From positions 11,967,501 through 12,031,500 of the forward strand of contig JAFFSR010000244.1 in the NCBI GenBank assembly GCA_017163975.1: DNA of 64,000 nt, given 5' to 3'. Origin of the DNA: Anastatus disparis. Taxonomy: Eukaryota; Arthropoda; Insecta; Hymenoptera; Eupelmidae. Shown one piece after another: positions 1 to 13,805 of this stretch; the stretch's first letter is position 1; each line of letters opens with the position of its first letter. A program made the position numbers and the translations under genes. The notes beneath the pieces were generated by a model, which did not search any database, was not told the DNA's origin, and saw only the letters and a program-made list of their open reading frames with translations.

Positions 1-284
1 GAATTAATAAATTATTTTGTTGATATATTTGAATACTATGAAAATTCAGAGCGATAAAAGTAGGAATTCAACAATTCGGTCATTCCCACAGTAATAGCGT
101 AATAAAGATTGAACCTAATTTCATCATTTATTATTAATTAATGTTTTAAAAAAGAAATTCAGGTCTAATCTTTATTACTCTATAACTGTAGGAAAAAATA
201 ATATTTTGAGATACTGTGAGTGCTATTTCGAAAAGATTTGAGCTCAGCTTTCGTTTAAACAAAGTTTTAAACGAAGAATTATAA

Positions 285-475
285 GCGTTTAAAAATCTAG
301 TAACTTTTTCAGTGATTTTCTTTAATTGTCTGTAGCTAGGGAAATATTGAGCATTAGGGTTTAAAATTCTGTCTTTCTACATATTTTGACACTTGAAAAC
401 TTATCTTAAAGTTTGAGCAAAATCCGTGATCCGGAGGTCTGAACCTCTCCTAGTTAGTAACACTATATTATGCAG
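285..475 (+). repeat. Dispersed repeat, copy 1
   Basis: This stretch matches the reverse complement of 50705-50896 over about 190 bases with moderate divergence. Both copies keep blocks such as AAATCTAGTAACTTTTT and GGGAAATATTGAGCATT in the same order and spacing. No terminal repeats or coding potential were seen. It lies upstream of the acid phosphatase gene. It is probably an old interspersed element; the class is unknown. Confidence 0.7.
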
Positions 476-671
476 TGGTCTTATCATTTTCAAAAGACTT
501 TCTTATATTTAAAAACGATAATCATAAGTCAAGTTTTGTGTTATCATAGTTGCTTAATTGCCAAGATAAAACCAATATCTGTAAGTATTAATATAAGAAA
601 CATTTGAAATCTAATCGTGATATTATAACTTTTATAGTTCGGACATTTGTCTTTTCATAAGCATCAAAAAA

Positions 672-3600
672 ATGAAAATTCTATTAAATATTTTAACGTT
701 ATTTATTTTTTTAAATAATATATCGAAAATCATTTCAGAATCTGATGATTTTAAAGTAGAACTTGTACAAGTAGTAAGTTGAATATTTATCAGTAAAATA
801 AATATTTAAGTGATTTTATTATTCATCGAAAACTTTTATTAAAGTTATTTAGACATGGTGATCGAGTAGCTGTTGAACCAGAAATTTACAAAACAGATCC
901 TTATGATGAAATTTACAAAAAACACGGCTATGGACAACTGACGAAGGTAAGAATTTTTATTAATAATTAAATTTTTGTTATTTTTTATTGGTAATATTTA
1001 AATATTAGTTTATTTTGAACTTTATTTTTTATTTACTTTGGGATATTAGATTTTTCAAGTAATGATAAAAAAGTGAATTGTTATGTTTAAATAATTTCTT
1101 ACATGATCATAGTTTCATATGTTATTTATCTTAAAATTTCAAATAAAGATTCATTCAATGAAAACTGACAGTAATAATGAATTGTTTGAATTGTTTATAT
1201 TTATTGTTTGTACTTTTTTAATTGGACTGGAGCCCGTATAATAATAATAATGATAACTTATCTTTAATCGCATATATTACTATAACGTCCATTGAATCTT
1301 TGAAGCTTCCTGTTTTGATTTTATGTCATATATAATCATTTTTTTGTAATGAAAATCTAGCTTTTTGTTAGATTTGTTAAATTATAAGCCAAATATATAA
1401 AAACGCATAAAAAACTTATATTTTTTTTATTTTTATAAATTATTTAAAAAATCATAATTTAAAAGTAATGCTTATTTTTCAACTAAAAAAAGGTTGCCTT
1501 AGAATTCAGTATTGAATTTACCTTTTAAATAAAAGTATATCCAATTTAACATAAAAAAAAAAGATATCACATTAAATATAAAGCATGGAATGTATTAATC
1601 ATGCAAAAGAATGTCTTATTCTATTCGTCTGTTTCTACTTGTACATGCAATGATTAAAATTATAGTAAATTATTTCTTTGAATCCAATACTTTTTAAAAT
1701 ATTAAATAATTATATAAATCTCGTTAATTATACTCTCAATTATAATAAGATAAAAGTAAAATTTTAAAAATTGAATAAATAAAAAAAAGAACCTGAAATC
1801 TCCCAACGTTCTTAGAAAGCATAACAAACATGTGGAAGGTGTTGAAGTACACAATTCAGATTCTAATAACTTAATATCTTGTGTTAAAAATTAAAAGTGG
1901 ATACAGTGTCTTTTAACTACACTAATTAGAGCTTCTCTGATCAATCCTACAGTTTTATACAACAATCTACATTTTCATGATAGAAAAACAGTTACTGGTG
2001 TAGTGCGAGGTATGTAATGAAATATTTTATGAGTAAATTTTGACGATCTAATTCTTCGAGAAAAAAATTCTTCCTCAATAAGACCAAATAATAAAAATAT
2101 TATTAAATAAGAGAGTATATATTTGTCTAATGCCATTAATAGTTTGTACTGTTCAAACCCTGTAAAAAATGGAGGCGTGTCTAGTTAACAGTTTCTGTAC
2201 ATTTATGAGTTATTCATTTGTTTATTTATCTATTTATTTATAGTCTTTTGTGTTGGTGCTATATAGGGGACCGCAGTAGCTCTTCTCCACCACATTAGTT
2301 AGTAATTATCAGGTTTATTGGTAGATATAGTATAAGTAAATGATTCTAAGATTATTTTATATGTATGGGGAAGTTAATAAGCTCGGAATATTTCAAAGGA
2401 GCTACAGGAATTAAAAATTCATGTAATATATTGCACTTGATTCCGCGCAAGCTAAATATATATTATATTATTGATTTTAGAAGAAAAATCCAACTCAATA
2501 TGATAGATAATTCTTAAAACTATTTACCAACATGGGAGGGATTGTTAGGTGTCCTCCGAATTTGGATTTCAAAATCTACTACGAGTAAGCTACTTATAGA
2601 GAATTTTTATTATATTTATTGGCGTGCAATTTTTATTTAAGATTAAAATTATTGATTTGTTCTAAATTATTTTATTCGAATAGGAATAGGAGATGTTGGG
2701 CAATCACCCAAACTTAGGAACATGATTGAAAATTTCCGAAAATTCTCAGGAAGAAGTGCGCGTGCTTGATATGAAGTTTTAGTTACTGTGATAGGTATAG
2801 ATGAAAACGGAGGCTGCTTTAGGACTGGTAGTATTTCGTGAAATAATATTATATTGGAGTTTTTTTTACCTCGAATTCATAAAAAGAATTTTGAAAAATC
2901 TCTTAAAAAATAAATTCTATTCCATTTTAGTGAAATTTTAGTCAAAAATTCCTGTTATATTAGAACTTTAAATTTTTTAATTTGAGTTCAAGATTCGTTA
3001 TTGGTATTCTCGAAAATCCCCTAGCAATTAATTTTACAATTATTAGGTTGAAATTCAATCAAGAAACATATTTTGATATAAACGGTGTTATGATGGTGCA
3101 CATGATGGAACATAATGAGCAAACTTTTTTATTGTCTTATTCTTATTATGTTACTTTGATATTTTAATATGAATAAAATTGTTTACAACAGTGTATATGA
3201 CTTCCAGATTGCTTGTAGAATTTATAGGGTTAAAAAGAGTACAAATTTAAAAAGAAATTCAAATTATATTTGATTATTATAGAAAAAAAATTAAATTGAA
3301 ATGTATTTTTATCGATGATTTGAATAAATTTATAAAATTTCAAAACAATGCAGATATTTCTTTATAAATAATATTTTATTTTAATTGATAGATTGGGATG
3401 CAACGTATGTATAAATTAGGTCAAATATTAAGAAAACATTATAATGATTTCCTTGGTGAAGCTGGTATAGAATTTATACATCAAGTTTATGCACGCAGTA
3501 CAGATTATGATCGTACGAAAATGTCATTACAATTGGTACTAGCTGGTTTATATCATCCGACAAATGAAACTTCGTGGAATAATAATATTTTATGGACACC

Positions 3601-4853
3601 TATTCCAACGCATTATGAAAAAAGAGATTTTGATATTTTCATGACATCGGATGCTTGTCCAAGGTGAGTTTTGATAAAGATAAAGCATATATTATATGGC
3701 GTTTAAATTTCTATAAATTATTTTTTTTATTTTGATTGTAGATATAGACCACTATTATCGGAAGCTGAAAACTCACCGGAAATAATGGACAGAATAGAAA
3801 AATATACTGAATTTTACGAATATATTAAAGATAAAACATTGCTTGATTTAAAACGACCTTTTGATATGTACTTAATTTATAACAATCTTCAATGTGCAGT
3901 AAGTACGGAATATTAATTAAAATATGAAATTAACATTTAATAATTTTTTATTTGATGAGAAAATAGATAAATCAGAAAAATATTTTGGATTAGATTCATA
4001 GATTTAATTTTTCATTTTAAATAAAGAATATCGTATATTTCCAGATCTTATCAAATAGCTGAAAAATTATCAAATTATTTGAATCACTATAACTTTTTAA
4101 AATAAAGTTAGCTTCTAAATTTATAATATAATTTATTAGATATGACAGTTAAAATTTCAAAACATATAAAAAGTAAAAAGAGAATAAAAATTATAAATAA
4201 AACATAAATAAAAATTTTAATGAAAAATACGGATTATTTCAGCTGAGCTTAGGCTTACCTTTACCAGACTGGTGTTCCGAGGAACATTTGAAAATAATAG
4301 ATGATATCCAAGATATATCTTATGATGCTATGGTTCATACAGAAACTCTTAGAAGAATGATGGTTGGACCAACAATTGATCAATTTTTGAAAAATATAGA
4401 AGACAGTAATAATCCTGAAAATAAAAAGAAGATCTACTTATATTGTGCTCATGATATTAACATTGCAACGTTTATGAAAGTCCATAATTTCACCAATAGT
4501 TTAGAAAATCCTGATTTCGGTAGCGGTATTACATTCGAAAAACTTAGAGGAAGAGACAATCAAATTTATATACGTGTACGTATAACATTTAATATTAAAT
4601 TAAATACAATAAATATATTTATTTTGGAAATTCATACTTTAAATATATTTTATTTGTACAGATGGCACTATGGTCAGGTCACGGTGAGCAGCTTATTCCT
4701 CTGAAGTTAAAAGATTGTGACAACGAATGTCCTTTAGAAAAGTACATGAATCTTGTAAGTGAATTGCTTCCAGACGATGAAACCAAAAAGTGTACTGCTC
4801 TGGAAAAAATTTGTGAAAATCAAAATGGTATAGATGAATTGAAATTCTTTTAG
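672..4853 (+). CDS. Histidine acid phosphatase (venom acid phosphatase-like), six exons
   Basis: Secreted phosphomonoesterase of the histidine acid phosphatase family, 385 residues when spliced. Exons are 672-773, 845-946, 3392-3663, 3742-3898, 4243-4575 and 4662-4853; all introns are GT-AG and every phase joins. Residues 1-22 form a hydrophobic signal peptide. Joining exons 1 and 2 creates LVQVLFRHGDRV, which carries the phosphohistidine motif; the proline usual shortly after RHGxR is absent. Exon 5 holds YCAHD, the His-Asp proton-donor motif. The C-terminal half has cysteines in DWCSE, CDNEC, KKC and KIC, as expected for disulfides of this family. Length and order of motifs are normal, so the gene looks intact. 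Intron 2 is 2.4 kb; the others are 71-344 bases. AATAAA-type signals lie near 5010. Venom-gland expression is a family-based guess; a lysosomal or gut role is equally possible. Confidence 0.93.
947..3391 (+). other. Long intron 2 of the acid phosphatase gene
   Basis: A 2445-base intron, far longer than the gene's other introns, with donor GTAAGA and acceptor TTGATAG. I see AT-rich sequence and no convincing exon, hairpin or element boundaries. Short less AT-rich patches near 2170-2290 and 2690-2830 carry no open frame of note. Confidence 0.7.
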
Positions 4854-6339
4854 GTTATTTATAAATGTTCTTAATCGAAGAAAACCCTATATGTATCCTT
4901 TTAGATGTAAACTCTTATGAAAATAATTTGTAGAAAACATTGCAGTGATCTCTGCAGACTAATTTTATAATTCAAATCTTATATTTTTAACGAGCATGGA
5001 TAAATTTAATAAAATAAAATAATATTTAAAACAATTATAAATAATATTATTTAATATTATTAATCGATAGTATGCATACTTCTATTTTTAGAATCTTTTA
5101 TTACTTGATGCACTTAACATCATAATAATTGATTTGACTTTATTCAGAAGACGTTATGATCAAAATATAATATTCAAGTAGTATCATGGAGGGAAAAGAC
5201 AGGCTCCTTTAAACATTTAGAACAAAATTTTTTAAAGAAAGTTGTTTCAAGTTGTAGAATATAAAGAGTTGATATTTATGAAAACTTTAATTTTGAAATT
5301 AAGGTCATTCATTCCAATCGAATCATTATTTTAAGTAAAATACGTAGCAGAAATGAAAAGAAAAGAACACATACGTTCAAATATATGATTAAATTATTAA
5401 TGTACATGATTTTTACGGTAAACTTAATGAAGTTTAAATTTAAGAGAGATGTCCATGTTTAAGTTTTTAATATAATTAATTTGACATAGTTTTGGCAGTA
5501 TCTTAAGATATTTGCTGTAATAAGTCTTTTATCCTTAATTAATATTTTTTTAGTTACTTATAAAAAATATTGTAATACATTTGTACATAAAAATAAATTT
5601 TTTTAACACAGCGTGCATAGAATTGTATTTTATACAACACAATCAAATTCTTAACGTTACTTGGTGTCGAAAAATATTGTTTGATATAAATTCGATCGCA
5701 ATCGCACGAATATTTATAATTGGATGCACTATTATCGAAAAGTATTATTTTATAATTTTAAGGAATCATTTGGATTAAAAAACTTATTATGATATGAGAA
5801 ATATCATAGTCCATATATTAAATGGTAATATTTGATAAAAAAATAATAATAAAAATAGATCCTAATGCAATTCATAAAACCAAACAGTAAAGAAACTCAT
5901 GTTAAACATTTTGAAACTTATTTATAATTCTATAGTTTTCTTTTTTATTATATAATTCTATAGTCTAAATCAAAATCATAAATCAAAAAATCTATATTAA
6001 GTTATTTACGTAATTTACATTATTATCACTTTATTAACTACATAACGTAACAATTTATGTATTCTTAATACGTGATAAAAATATTGTTTGATTATTGATA
6101 AACACTTGTTCAAATAGAATTACTTACAAAAACAGTTGTTTTTAATTATGCCAGTAAAATAATTTAAGATTAGATAATTTTAGTGTAATCAAGTTTTCTA
6201 TTTACTTTTCTTTTACAATCATATTTAAGAGTGTAAATAAACTGAATCCGCATTATTTTGAAATAACAAAATAATACGGATAGAAATAATTAATACTACA
6301 TATTTCTTAGTGTCTTTTTTACCATTATTTTACAAGCAC

Positions 6340-6690
6340 GCAAAAGAGTGCGTATTTTTTCATTTAATTCTCACCCTCTTGTCTTTTTTTTAGTTTTGCA
6401 ACCTTTGAGGATATATACAGGTATTCTTTTACTCAAGAGTTTCCCTCCAATCGGTTGCGCGCGCTTTCGTCTTCCAGAGGACCCCTATACTTGACGAATG
6501 CTTTATATATATATAGATATAAATTTATGTATGTGTGTGTGTAAAGAGAAAGAGAAGCTTTCATCTTTCTCTGTCCAGTCAGTCTCCATGCCAACACTCG
6601 CTCGATAAATTTATTGGTCGCATCTAGCAATGACAAAAGCGAGACCCTGGTAACCGCAGACTTTGTGAAATTCAGAGAATTCACCTTGAC
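6340..6690. other. GC-richer low-complexity island
   Basis: A block with GCGCGCGC-like, TATATATA, TGTGTGTG and AGAGAAAGAG tracts inside very AT-rich flanks. Similar islands recur at 9040, 11190, 12480, 17990, 20850, 22480 and 24560. No coding frame is supported. They may be regulatory DNA or unfiltered simple repeats. Confidence 0.4.
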
Positions 6691-7962
6691 TTTGATAGTA
6701 TCATATATTTCATCACATTTCTAGTTTTGCCAAATGTTCAATCAAAGAAGTTTGAAGTTATACGCTTAAAATATCTTAATTTAATATTTATTCCTTTTTT
6801 TTTAATTTAGTTTTTTGTTCATTTTTATCTTAACTAACGTTGTGCGAAAGTTCAATTTCAATAATTGATTGTAAAATAATTTCAAATATTTTGGAGTTAA
6901 CTATTCTATTTCAACAATGATTTATATTCCTACTTTTACAATTAAAACATCGTATATCCACAATTTTATATTAAAATTATTTACTCTCATACCTTTCCTC
7001 CTTTTTGCTCCTGCATTTATTTAGATCCAAAGTTGTCAAGAAACAAAAACCTGACGAAAAACTGAAATAGATTACTGTATAAGGTGCTTTGTATAAGAAA
7101 TATTAAATACCGTATTTACGATCTTTTCCGCTGAAAAAATTGGATTGTAACCTACCCTCATAATTGTTACTCAAAGAAAGATCACATTTAAACATGGGGT
7201 TCGCGCAACCAAATACTAACCACACCTGACGCTGTTGAAGTTCGCCCAAGGTGCTTTTGTACTTTTGTACTTCCCAGTCAATGATGTTGCCGAATGAGCT
7301 ATATTCTATCCAAGAAGAACAAAGGAAAAGTTATTGATACAAAGTAAAAGATTTTTTACAAAGCTTAAAATGAATTTTCGAAATTACTATTTTATTCAAA
7401 TGAGTGTACAAAATAATTTGTAAAAACAGTTTTTAAACAGAGAATTATCTATTATCGAACAAATGAGAATCTCTCATATACGTATCCACGCACAATGATT
7501 ATACAGGAATGAAAAACAAAATATAAAAAATAAAAATATATGTCTAAAATTATAAAATAAATTCGTGAAAAGATTTGGATTAAATGATTAAATTCTTGTA
7601 TCCTTAAATTTTATTATAAAATCATCGTTTTTGAGGAATAAAATCATTCGATATCGATAATGCATCAGTACAAATAAATGATGCTTTTGACATATTTAAA
7701 AAATGTGCAGATTTAATGTTTGAGGGTTAACGATTTCACCTATTAACTTAAATGCTTTAAAAAATATAAGAAATTAAAATAGTTATTTAATAATGTGGAA
7801 AAGTTTTTATTCTTTAATTATGCTATGCGTTCAATTTTTACAATAGATAATTTTCCGTCTATAGACAAAATTTTATATTATTAAGAAATTAAACCGGCTT
7901 GTACGAACGCTTGTTTTTTTATTCAACCACTTAGATGTGGCAAAATCCTCGGCTTACAAATA

Positions 7963-8282
7963 CTTCGGAAAACGGATTTGGCTGAAGCTGCAGAATTGAT
8001 TCTTTGATGAAAAAAATGGACCCGTGCTTTTTCTTTTGTTTGAACAGACCCCAGAGACAATGATATAGCCATTTTTTTCGATAATATAGTGAAAAGAAGC
8101 GCTTATACGAATTTAAATAATCGAACAATTAATACTCTTAAAAAAGTAAAATTTAAATACTTTAATTTAAGCTTCATTACATTAAAAAAGCTTTAATTAT
8201 AAAATTAATTAATTAAGGAAATTTATTTTTTTTATCAAAGAATCATACCCTGTTAGTTACAACCAAATCCGTTTTCTGAAGA
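7963..8282. repeat. Inverted-repeat (foldback) element
   Basis: The left arm starts at 7963 with TTCGGAAAACGGATTTGG and the right arm ends at 8282 with its reverse complement, with few mismatches. A second matching block (TGATTCTTTGAT at about 7997 and its complement at about 8233) extends the arms to roughly 55 bases. The spacer is about 205 bases and has no ORF. It is a MITE-like element of unknown class; target-site duplication was not resolved. Confidence 0.65.
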
Positions 8283-9039
8283 TGGGGACCTCTAATGAAA
8301 CATTTAATTTTAAACCTTTATTTGGCAATTGTTAATTACGTGCTTCCTCCGCTTCAGGTGAAAAACTTTTGGAAAGATTTTTTAAAAATTTGATAAAGTT
8401 CTTATTGAAAATTGGTGACGTAAAAATGTATAAATTTATTTAAAAGAAATTCGTCGGGTGAAAATTTGATAAATTAATAAAATAAATAAACGATAAAATT
8501 TTATAAAATCTTTTCATATAAATTATTCATGCGTAGGATAATCTTTATGAAATTGTATAAATTTTCTTGAAAGAGAACTTTTTCAAATTGACTTATATTT
8601 TTTTAAATTTATGTTTCTCTACAAAAACTTATTTCCAAACTTATAAACATTTTAACAAAAATTTCGTAAAATTGTTAAAAAATCTTAACAAAAATTTGTT
8701 TGGTTGTGCGCGTAATTAAAAATTGTAAAATGAAGGAATTAAATAATTTGAAGTAACTCTTTGAAACTTTTATCAATAAACATTTTTCATCAATAAACTT
8801 TTAGTTTAGTTTTGGTCCATAATATAATTTTAAGAATATTTTGAAATGCGTATTATTATACATTATGTTTATCATATATGAATTTTGATTAAAAGTTATA
8901 AAAATAAAAGTTAGTGCTCTCATATATGTGATAAAGTAAATGATAATTCAGAAGCATTTAAAAATTCATCTCGAAAAAGAAAAAAGAACGAAAAAAATTC
9001 TTATCTCTGCAGAAAGATAAAGTAAGATAAATTTTAGTC

Positions 9040-9330
9040 TCTCTCATACACGATGCATTTATTAACGCTTGCGTTCGAAGCTTTCACATCGACGTCTTTC
9101 TCGTGTGCTAACTCAGCATCGGCAACGAAGCGCGCGCGCAGGGTCAAGTGTTTTACTTCGTGCACGTATATACATACACACACACATTTAAACCTCTCTT
9201 CTTGCACGCTTGCGATTTCTTCCCTTTATTCTCTTCTTTTGCTCTGTTTCTCTCTTGACTTTTCTCTTCACCCTTCTTTTCTCCAGTGTACACGAAGAGA
9301 TAAAATTTCTCTTTCGCTCACGTTCCATGC
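9040..9330. other. GC-richer low-complexity island
   Basis: Contains GCGCGCGCA, an (AC)n run at about 9174-9188 and long CT-rich tracts. Open frames here translate to serine, leucine and phenylalanine-rich sequence produced by the pyrimidine bias, so I do not call a gene. Confidence 0.4.
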
Positions 9331-10666
9331 ACTGTGTATACTTCCACCAAATTACATTTTACTCTTTTGCTTTTGCGTATACTCTTATATTATTTTATCT
9401 AAATTACTTTGCACTGATAAAAATATCACTTTTATTTCTTTTATATTATGCATATTATTTTATTATTCCAATAAAGTGGCTATTAATTTTAACGATTTAT
9501 TACATTACTTAAGATAGTACAATTATAACAACATAAATTAAATATTGTGTAATCGTTTTTATAATTTTTATTATAATTATTTTAAAAAATATGAACTCTA
9601 ATTTATCAAATTTAAAAAAATCTGTTCTTATTTTAATGAGATATCTTCAAAATTTTGAAGTTAAGATCTCGTTTAATTTTGAGACAGAAAACGCTTTAAA
9701 TTATTTTAAAATTTTACGTACTTTTTAAGATTTTTAAATCTGAAGAATTTTTATTCTGCCTCACTTTTTTATCTTCTATTTAATAAAAATATTACTATTA
9801 TCGTTTAATTTATATGTAAAAATCATGAAATTATACTTTGAACAGTCTATGCAAATGACGCTCAAGATTTTTACCATGAGATCTTTTACTATATTGCAAC
9901 GTGCTTCGAAGGAATAAATGAAGAATTTAATAAAAAATAACTTTCTCATATTTTAAATTGTATGATAAAAAACTAAATCACTTAATAATTGTTCTTGCTT
10001 ACAGAATTAAAATATTCGAAAAATTAAATAAATTACTTGAAAAGAAACTAATAGGACTGCTGTTAAAATAGATTCTTTGTTTATTTGTAGGTTATTTATC
10101 ATTTTGAGCATCTTTTTCTTGTGGTATAAAGATCTTGGTATATTTTATAAACCTTATCTGTACTATATTTATTTTCTTTATTGGAAACATGATGTTAATG
10201 AAAATATTTCTTTCAACCCAATTATTCAACTTCAGCTCAAGTTTATTCATAGCATATGATTTCTTTATAATACGTGTATAAAAATTAAAAAAAGAAAGAT
10301 AGAATTTTCAATACTTTTATTTTTGATAACTAATTGCATCTAAGAGAATGAATACTTTGTATATTTCGGTTTCGTAAAAATATCGCTAAAAATATGAGCG
10401 GAAATGATCTTTTCTTTAATGATTTTACCTTTAAATACGGAATTTTTCACTTATACCTTTCGTTGAAAGTAAAATCAGAATTAGCCAAAAATTCATTGAA
10501 AATGTTTTAATTGACTGCTTTTTAGCTAATTTTCAGATAAATTTTTGCTAAGGCCATTATAAAATTTATTTGTTTTGAAAGTTACTTCGTAAAGAATAAA
10601 TGTAGGTTTAAAAAATTTTTTCAATCATGTTAAGCTTTTATGCAAGGTTAAAATAAATATCTAGTA

Positions 10667-10870
10667 GAGCTCGTCAGTGGCTCAGTCGGTAGAGCGATGG
10701 ATTCGTAATCTCGAGGTTTCGAGTTCGAATCCCGCTCTCGGCAGACGATTGATACAAGCACCACTGTATACATTACATGTGCTATGTTTACAAAAACACA
10801 CTGACGATCTCCGTCGCTAATTAGCATTGCAATCATAGCATAAATACAGCGACGTTAAATAACAATAAAA
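10667..10870 (+). repeat. tRNA-derived SINE, copy 1 (intact)
   Basis: The 5' part resembles a tRNA with both RNA polymerase III promoter boxes: A box TGGCTCAGTCGG near 10678 and B box GAGTTCGAATCCCGC near 10720. The anticodon region reads like CGT, but the anticodon stem is poorly paired. The roughly 125-base unrelated tail ends in GACGTTAAATAA. The same body occurs at 13691-15384 (interrupted) and 19092-19298 on the opposite strand, which marks it as a SINE and not a tRNA gene. Confidence 0.85.
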
Positions 10871-13690
10871 AGATTTTAGTACAAAACTTTAAATACGTTG
10901 TGATAATCTTAACTTCAAGTCAACTAACGATCATATTGACAATTTTTTATAAATTTCAACGTTTACAAGCTTTTTTTTAAATATATTTATTTATATTTAT
11001 AAAAAGGCTTAAGAACTACAGTTCAATAAACATTTTTGTTTTTTCTATTCGATTGAACTAAATGTATTAATTTTATTTAATATTTAAAAATATCCAGAGG
11101 TTGATACTCGGATCATGTAGCTCTGTTAATTTTTTTCTTTTATTTTTATTATAAAAAAGGTAAATTTCCATAAATGTTTTTAAAAAAAATTCTTCAAGTG
11201 TATGATTTTAAAATTGCTCTTGAAAATTTTGAATTTCCACCCAAAAATTGTAGCATTTCATGAAAACCTATAAATTTACACCTGTGCAGATATGTTTGTA
11301 CATACACAAACTCGTCCAGTGTAACCCGAGCAGATTTTATCACACAGAAGACTGCATTTAAATACCCTACCCCAATGTTAAGAGAGACAGAGAGAAAGAG
11401 AGAGAGAGACAAGCAGGCCTCGTAATATTTCAACATTTCCCACATTCGTTGCAGTTGGGCTGAAACCTCTACCCCCAAGGAAAAGCAAGAGTCATTAAAT
11501 GCACTCGAAATTAGTTACAGGGCTGTGGGTTATACGTTCCATAAGCGGCAAGAGCAATATATATGTACATACACACACGTGACTCTGTTCTCTCTCATAC
11601 TGGGTTGTGTTATGCAGAGGGGAATGTACGATATAGTACGATGTGTTTGTAGTATGAGAAAAGAGAAACGCTATTGCATACGCAGTTAGTTTAATGTTTT
11701 TGTTGTTGCTAAGGGGATGAAATTTTTTGGTTGCTCGCTCAGATTTTTTGACTGATGAAAATTTTTTTCTCTTTTTTTTGACAATTTAAGGGAGATTATC
11801 GGATTAACATGTCAGATTGATAAAATGAATATTCAATGCAGTAATCATACTGATATTTTAGAGTCATAATTAAAAATTTACTATTTATCATTCATTATTA
11901 TTAAATAAGTTCACTCTTTAAGAAACTAATTTTTCCAAAATTTATTTTACTCGTTTATTTTTCAGTAATTTAAGAATAAAAATAATTAGAAATTTAGATA
12001 AAATTTAAAATTGTTCATTCTATCGAAGCAAAATTTATTATTTGGTTTTTCAAATATGATACTTACAAAATTCATGCTTTTATCATGGAATTCACTGAAG
12101 TAAATGCTTTTGTTCTATTAATTTACGTTTTGCTGATTGTATATACTTACATATGGACAAGACAATTTGTATTCTATTATTTAATAAATTGTAGCTGAAA
12201 GTGCAGAATTGTATAAATATATTTTGCTGTTCACTATGTTATTCTTTGTTACTAAACTCAGAGAATATAAATTTTATTGTTATTCTAAATTTAATTATAT
12301 TTCATTCTAATTTTAATTAACGATAACCAAAAATTCGTTTGCGAACCGTTAAAACCCAAAAAACTACCCTTTAATTTTACAAAAAAAAATAGAAAAATAT
12401 ACCCTTACCACTAAAAGAAAAAAAAAATAAGAAAAAAAAAAGAAAAAATCTTCAAACGTGCTCAGGCAATTTCATTTGAAATATAATTCGAGCTTGTGCT
12501 CGCGTTTTCAAGCTCTTATTATTTCAGTAAGCGTATATATGCGTGTATGTTAAAAAAAAGGGGGTTACCACAGATTTCACGCGACGTCTCGACGTCGGGC
12601 TTATACGCTTTGCTGAACAGTATAGCAGCAGTAGGTATGATGTATATATATATAGAGGTATATACATATTTTTCCTCACGAGAGCAAATGTTAGAGACAG
12701 ACGTTGGTTTGCAAGTACTGGAAAATCAAACCTTGCCAGAGATGTAGGAAAAAGAGACGGCATAACCAGGCGTAAGAAAGTAAGTGGTGGAAAAAGAAAA
12801 TAAAAAAAAATTCGAATTAAAAGAGAAGAAAAGTATGTTTTTTTTTCATAGGTTTGTCTAGGATTATTTATTATGATTTTTTCGAATGAAATAAATATTT
12901 TTAGAATTTACAAAATTGAACATAGTTTAACCAATTGTTTTCTTTTAATTTGCAAATTTTTCATATGTTACTTTTTAAAAATAAAAATGATAAAAATTGT
13001 ATAATAAAACCATTTCTAGATTGAATATACCCAAGTATTTAAAATCCGTGAATTATTTTTAACATAATAGTATTTAGTAATTATTTTACGCCAAATTAAT
13101 TTAACTTTTTTTTTTATCAATTATTCTAGAAACTTTCATAAAAAGAACATTACAATTTCTTACGATTTTTTAGTAGTATTTAAAACTTTATAAACCATTT
13201 TCATTTACAATAAAATGTTAACTCTTAGAATCCATTTAAACGTACATGAATTCTAAGGGATTCTTAAATTTTTAGAAAATGGAAGTAATATTTATCGAAA
13301 TAAATATGCCAATTAGATAGCTTGTATTACTATCTCATTATAGGAGCCTAAACTATCTTTTATGTATGGATGACCAAAAAAACAAAAAAAAACTACAAAT
13401 TGCTAAAATCTCAAATAATTGAAGCTCTAAAATATTTATCAAAAATTTTCATTGATTTAAAAAATGTTTAAATTATTTACATCTGAATATCCGTTTTTAA
13501 TTGTTAAAAATAATAAATATATATTATAATCTTGATTGAGTAAATAATTGAAGTGATATTTAAACCACCGGTAAAATGATTTTACTGTTTACATGAATGA
13601 CAGAGGTAATAAAATAAAAATTTAACTTATAATTCTAAAAAATAATTAATCCCTATATATTCATGCAAACTAAAAATCACATTTTTTTTA
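10871..13690. other. Non-coding stretch with two GC-richer islands
   Basis: No supported gene. Islands lie at about 11190-11680 (AGAGAGAGAG, ACACACAC, TATATATGTACATAC) and 12480-12800 (TATATATATA flanked by GACGTCTCGACGTC). The latter has overlapping open frames on both strands with unlike-protein composition. Otherwise AT-rich sequence and poly-A or poly-T runs. Confidence 0.55.
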
Positions 13691-13805
13691 TTTTATTTAA
13701 CGTCGCTGCATTTATGCTATATGTTTGCGATGCTAATTAACGACGGAGGTTTTTCAGTGTGTTTTTGAATAAAGCACATATAACGTACAGTGGTACTCGT
13801 ATTAA

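Larger units (their letters stand above)
4854..10666. other. Gene-poor AT-rich stretch
   Basis: After the acid phosphatase 3' end there is no ORF with recognisable protein character. The open frames present are biased by poly-pyrimidine, CA or AT tracts. The stretch holds an inverted-repeat element at 7963-8282 and GC-richer islands near 6340-6690 and 9040-9330, listed separately. Confidence 0.6.

Noticed and set aside
9053..9517. 154-codon plus-strand ORF
   Set aside because: Composition is driven by CT-rich and CA-rich tracts. A second frame in the same place is equally open. No domain-like pattern or splice context.
10667..10745. tRNA gene with CGT anticodon
   Set aside because: A and B boxes are good, but the anticodon stem does not pair well and the same head is joined to a shared tail at three loci. 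It is a SINE.
11194..11478. 94-codon minus-strand ORF
   Set aside because: Serine/leucine-rich from an AGAGAG tract; no similarity to a known family, and no supporting exons.
12496..12803. Overlapping ORFs on both strands in an island
   Set aside because: Three open frames cover the same 300 bases, and all reflect tandem TATA and GC patches rather than protein coding.
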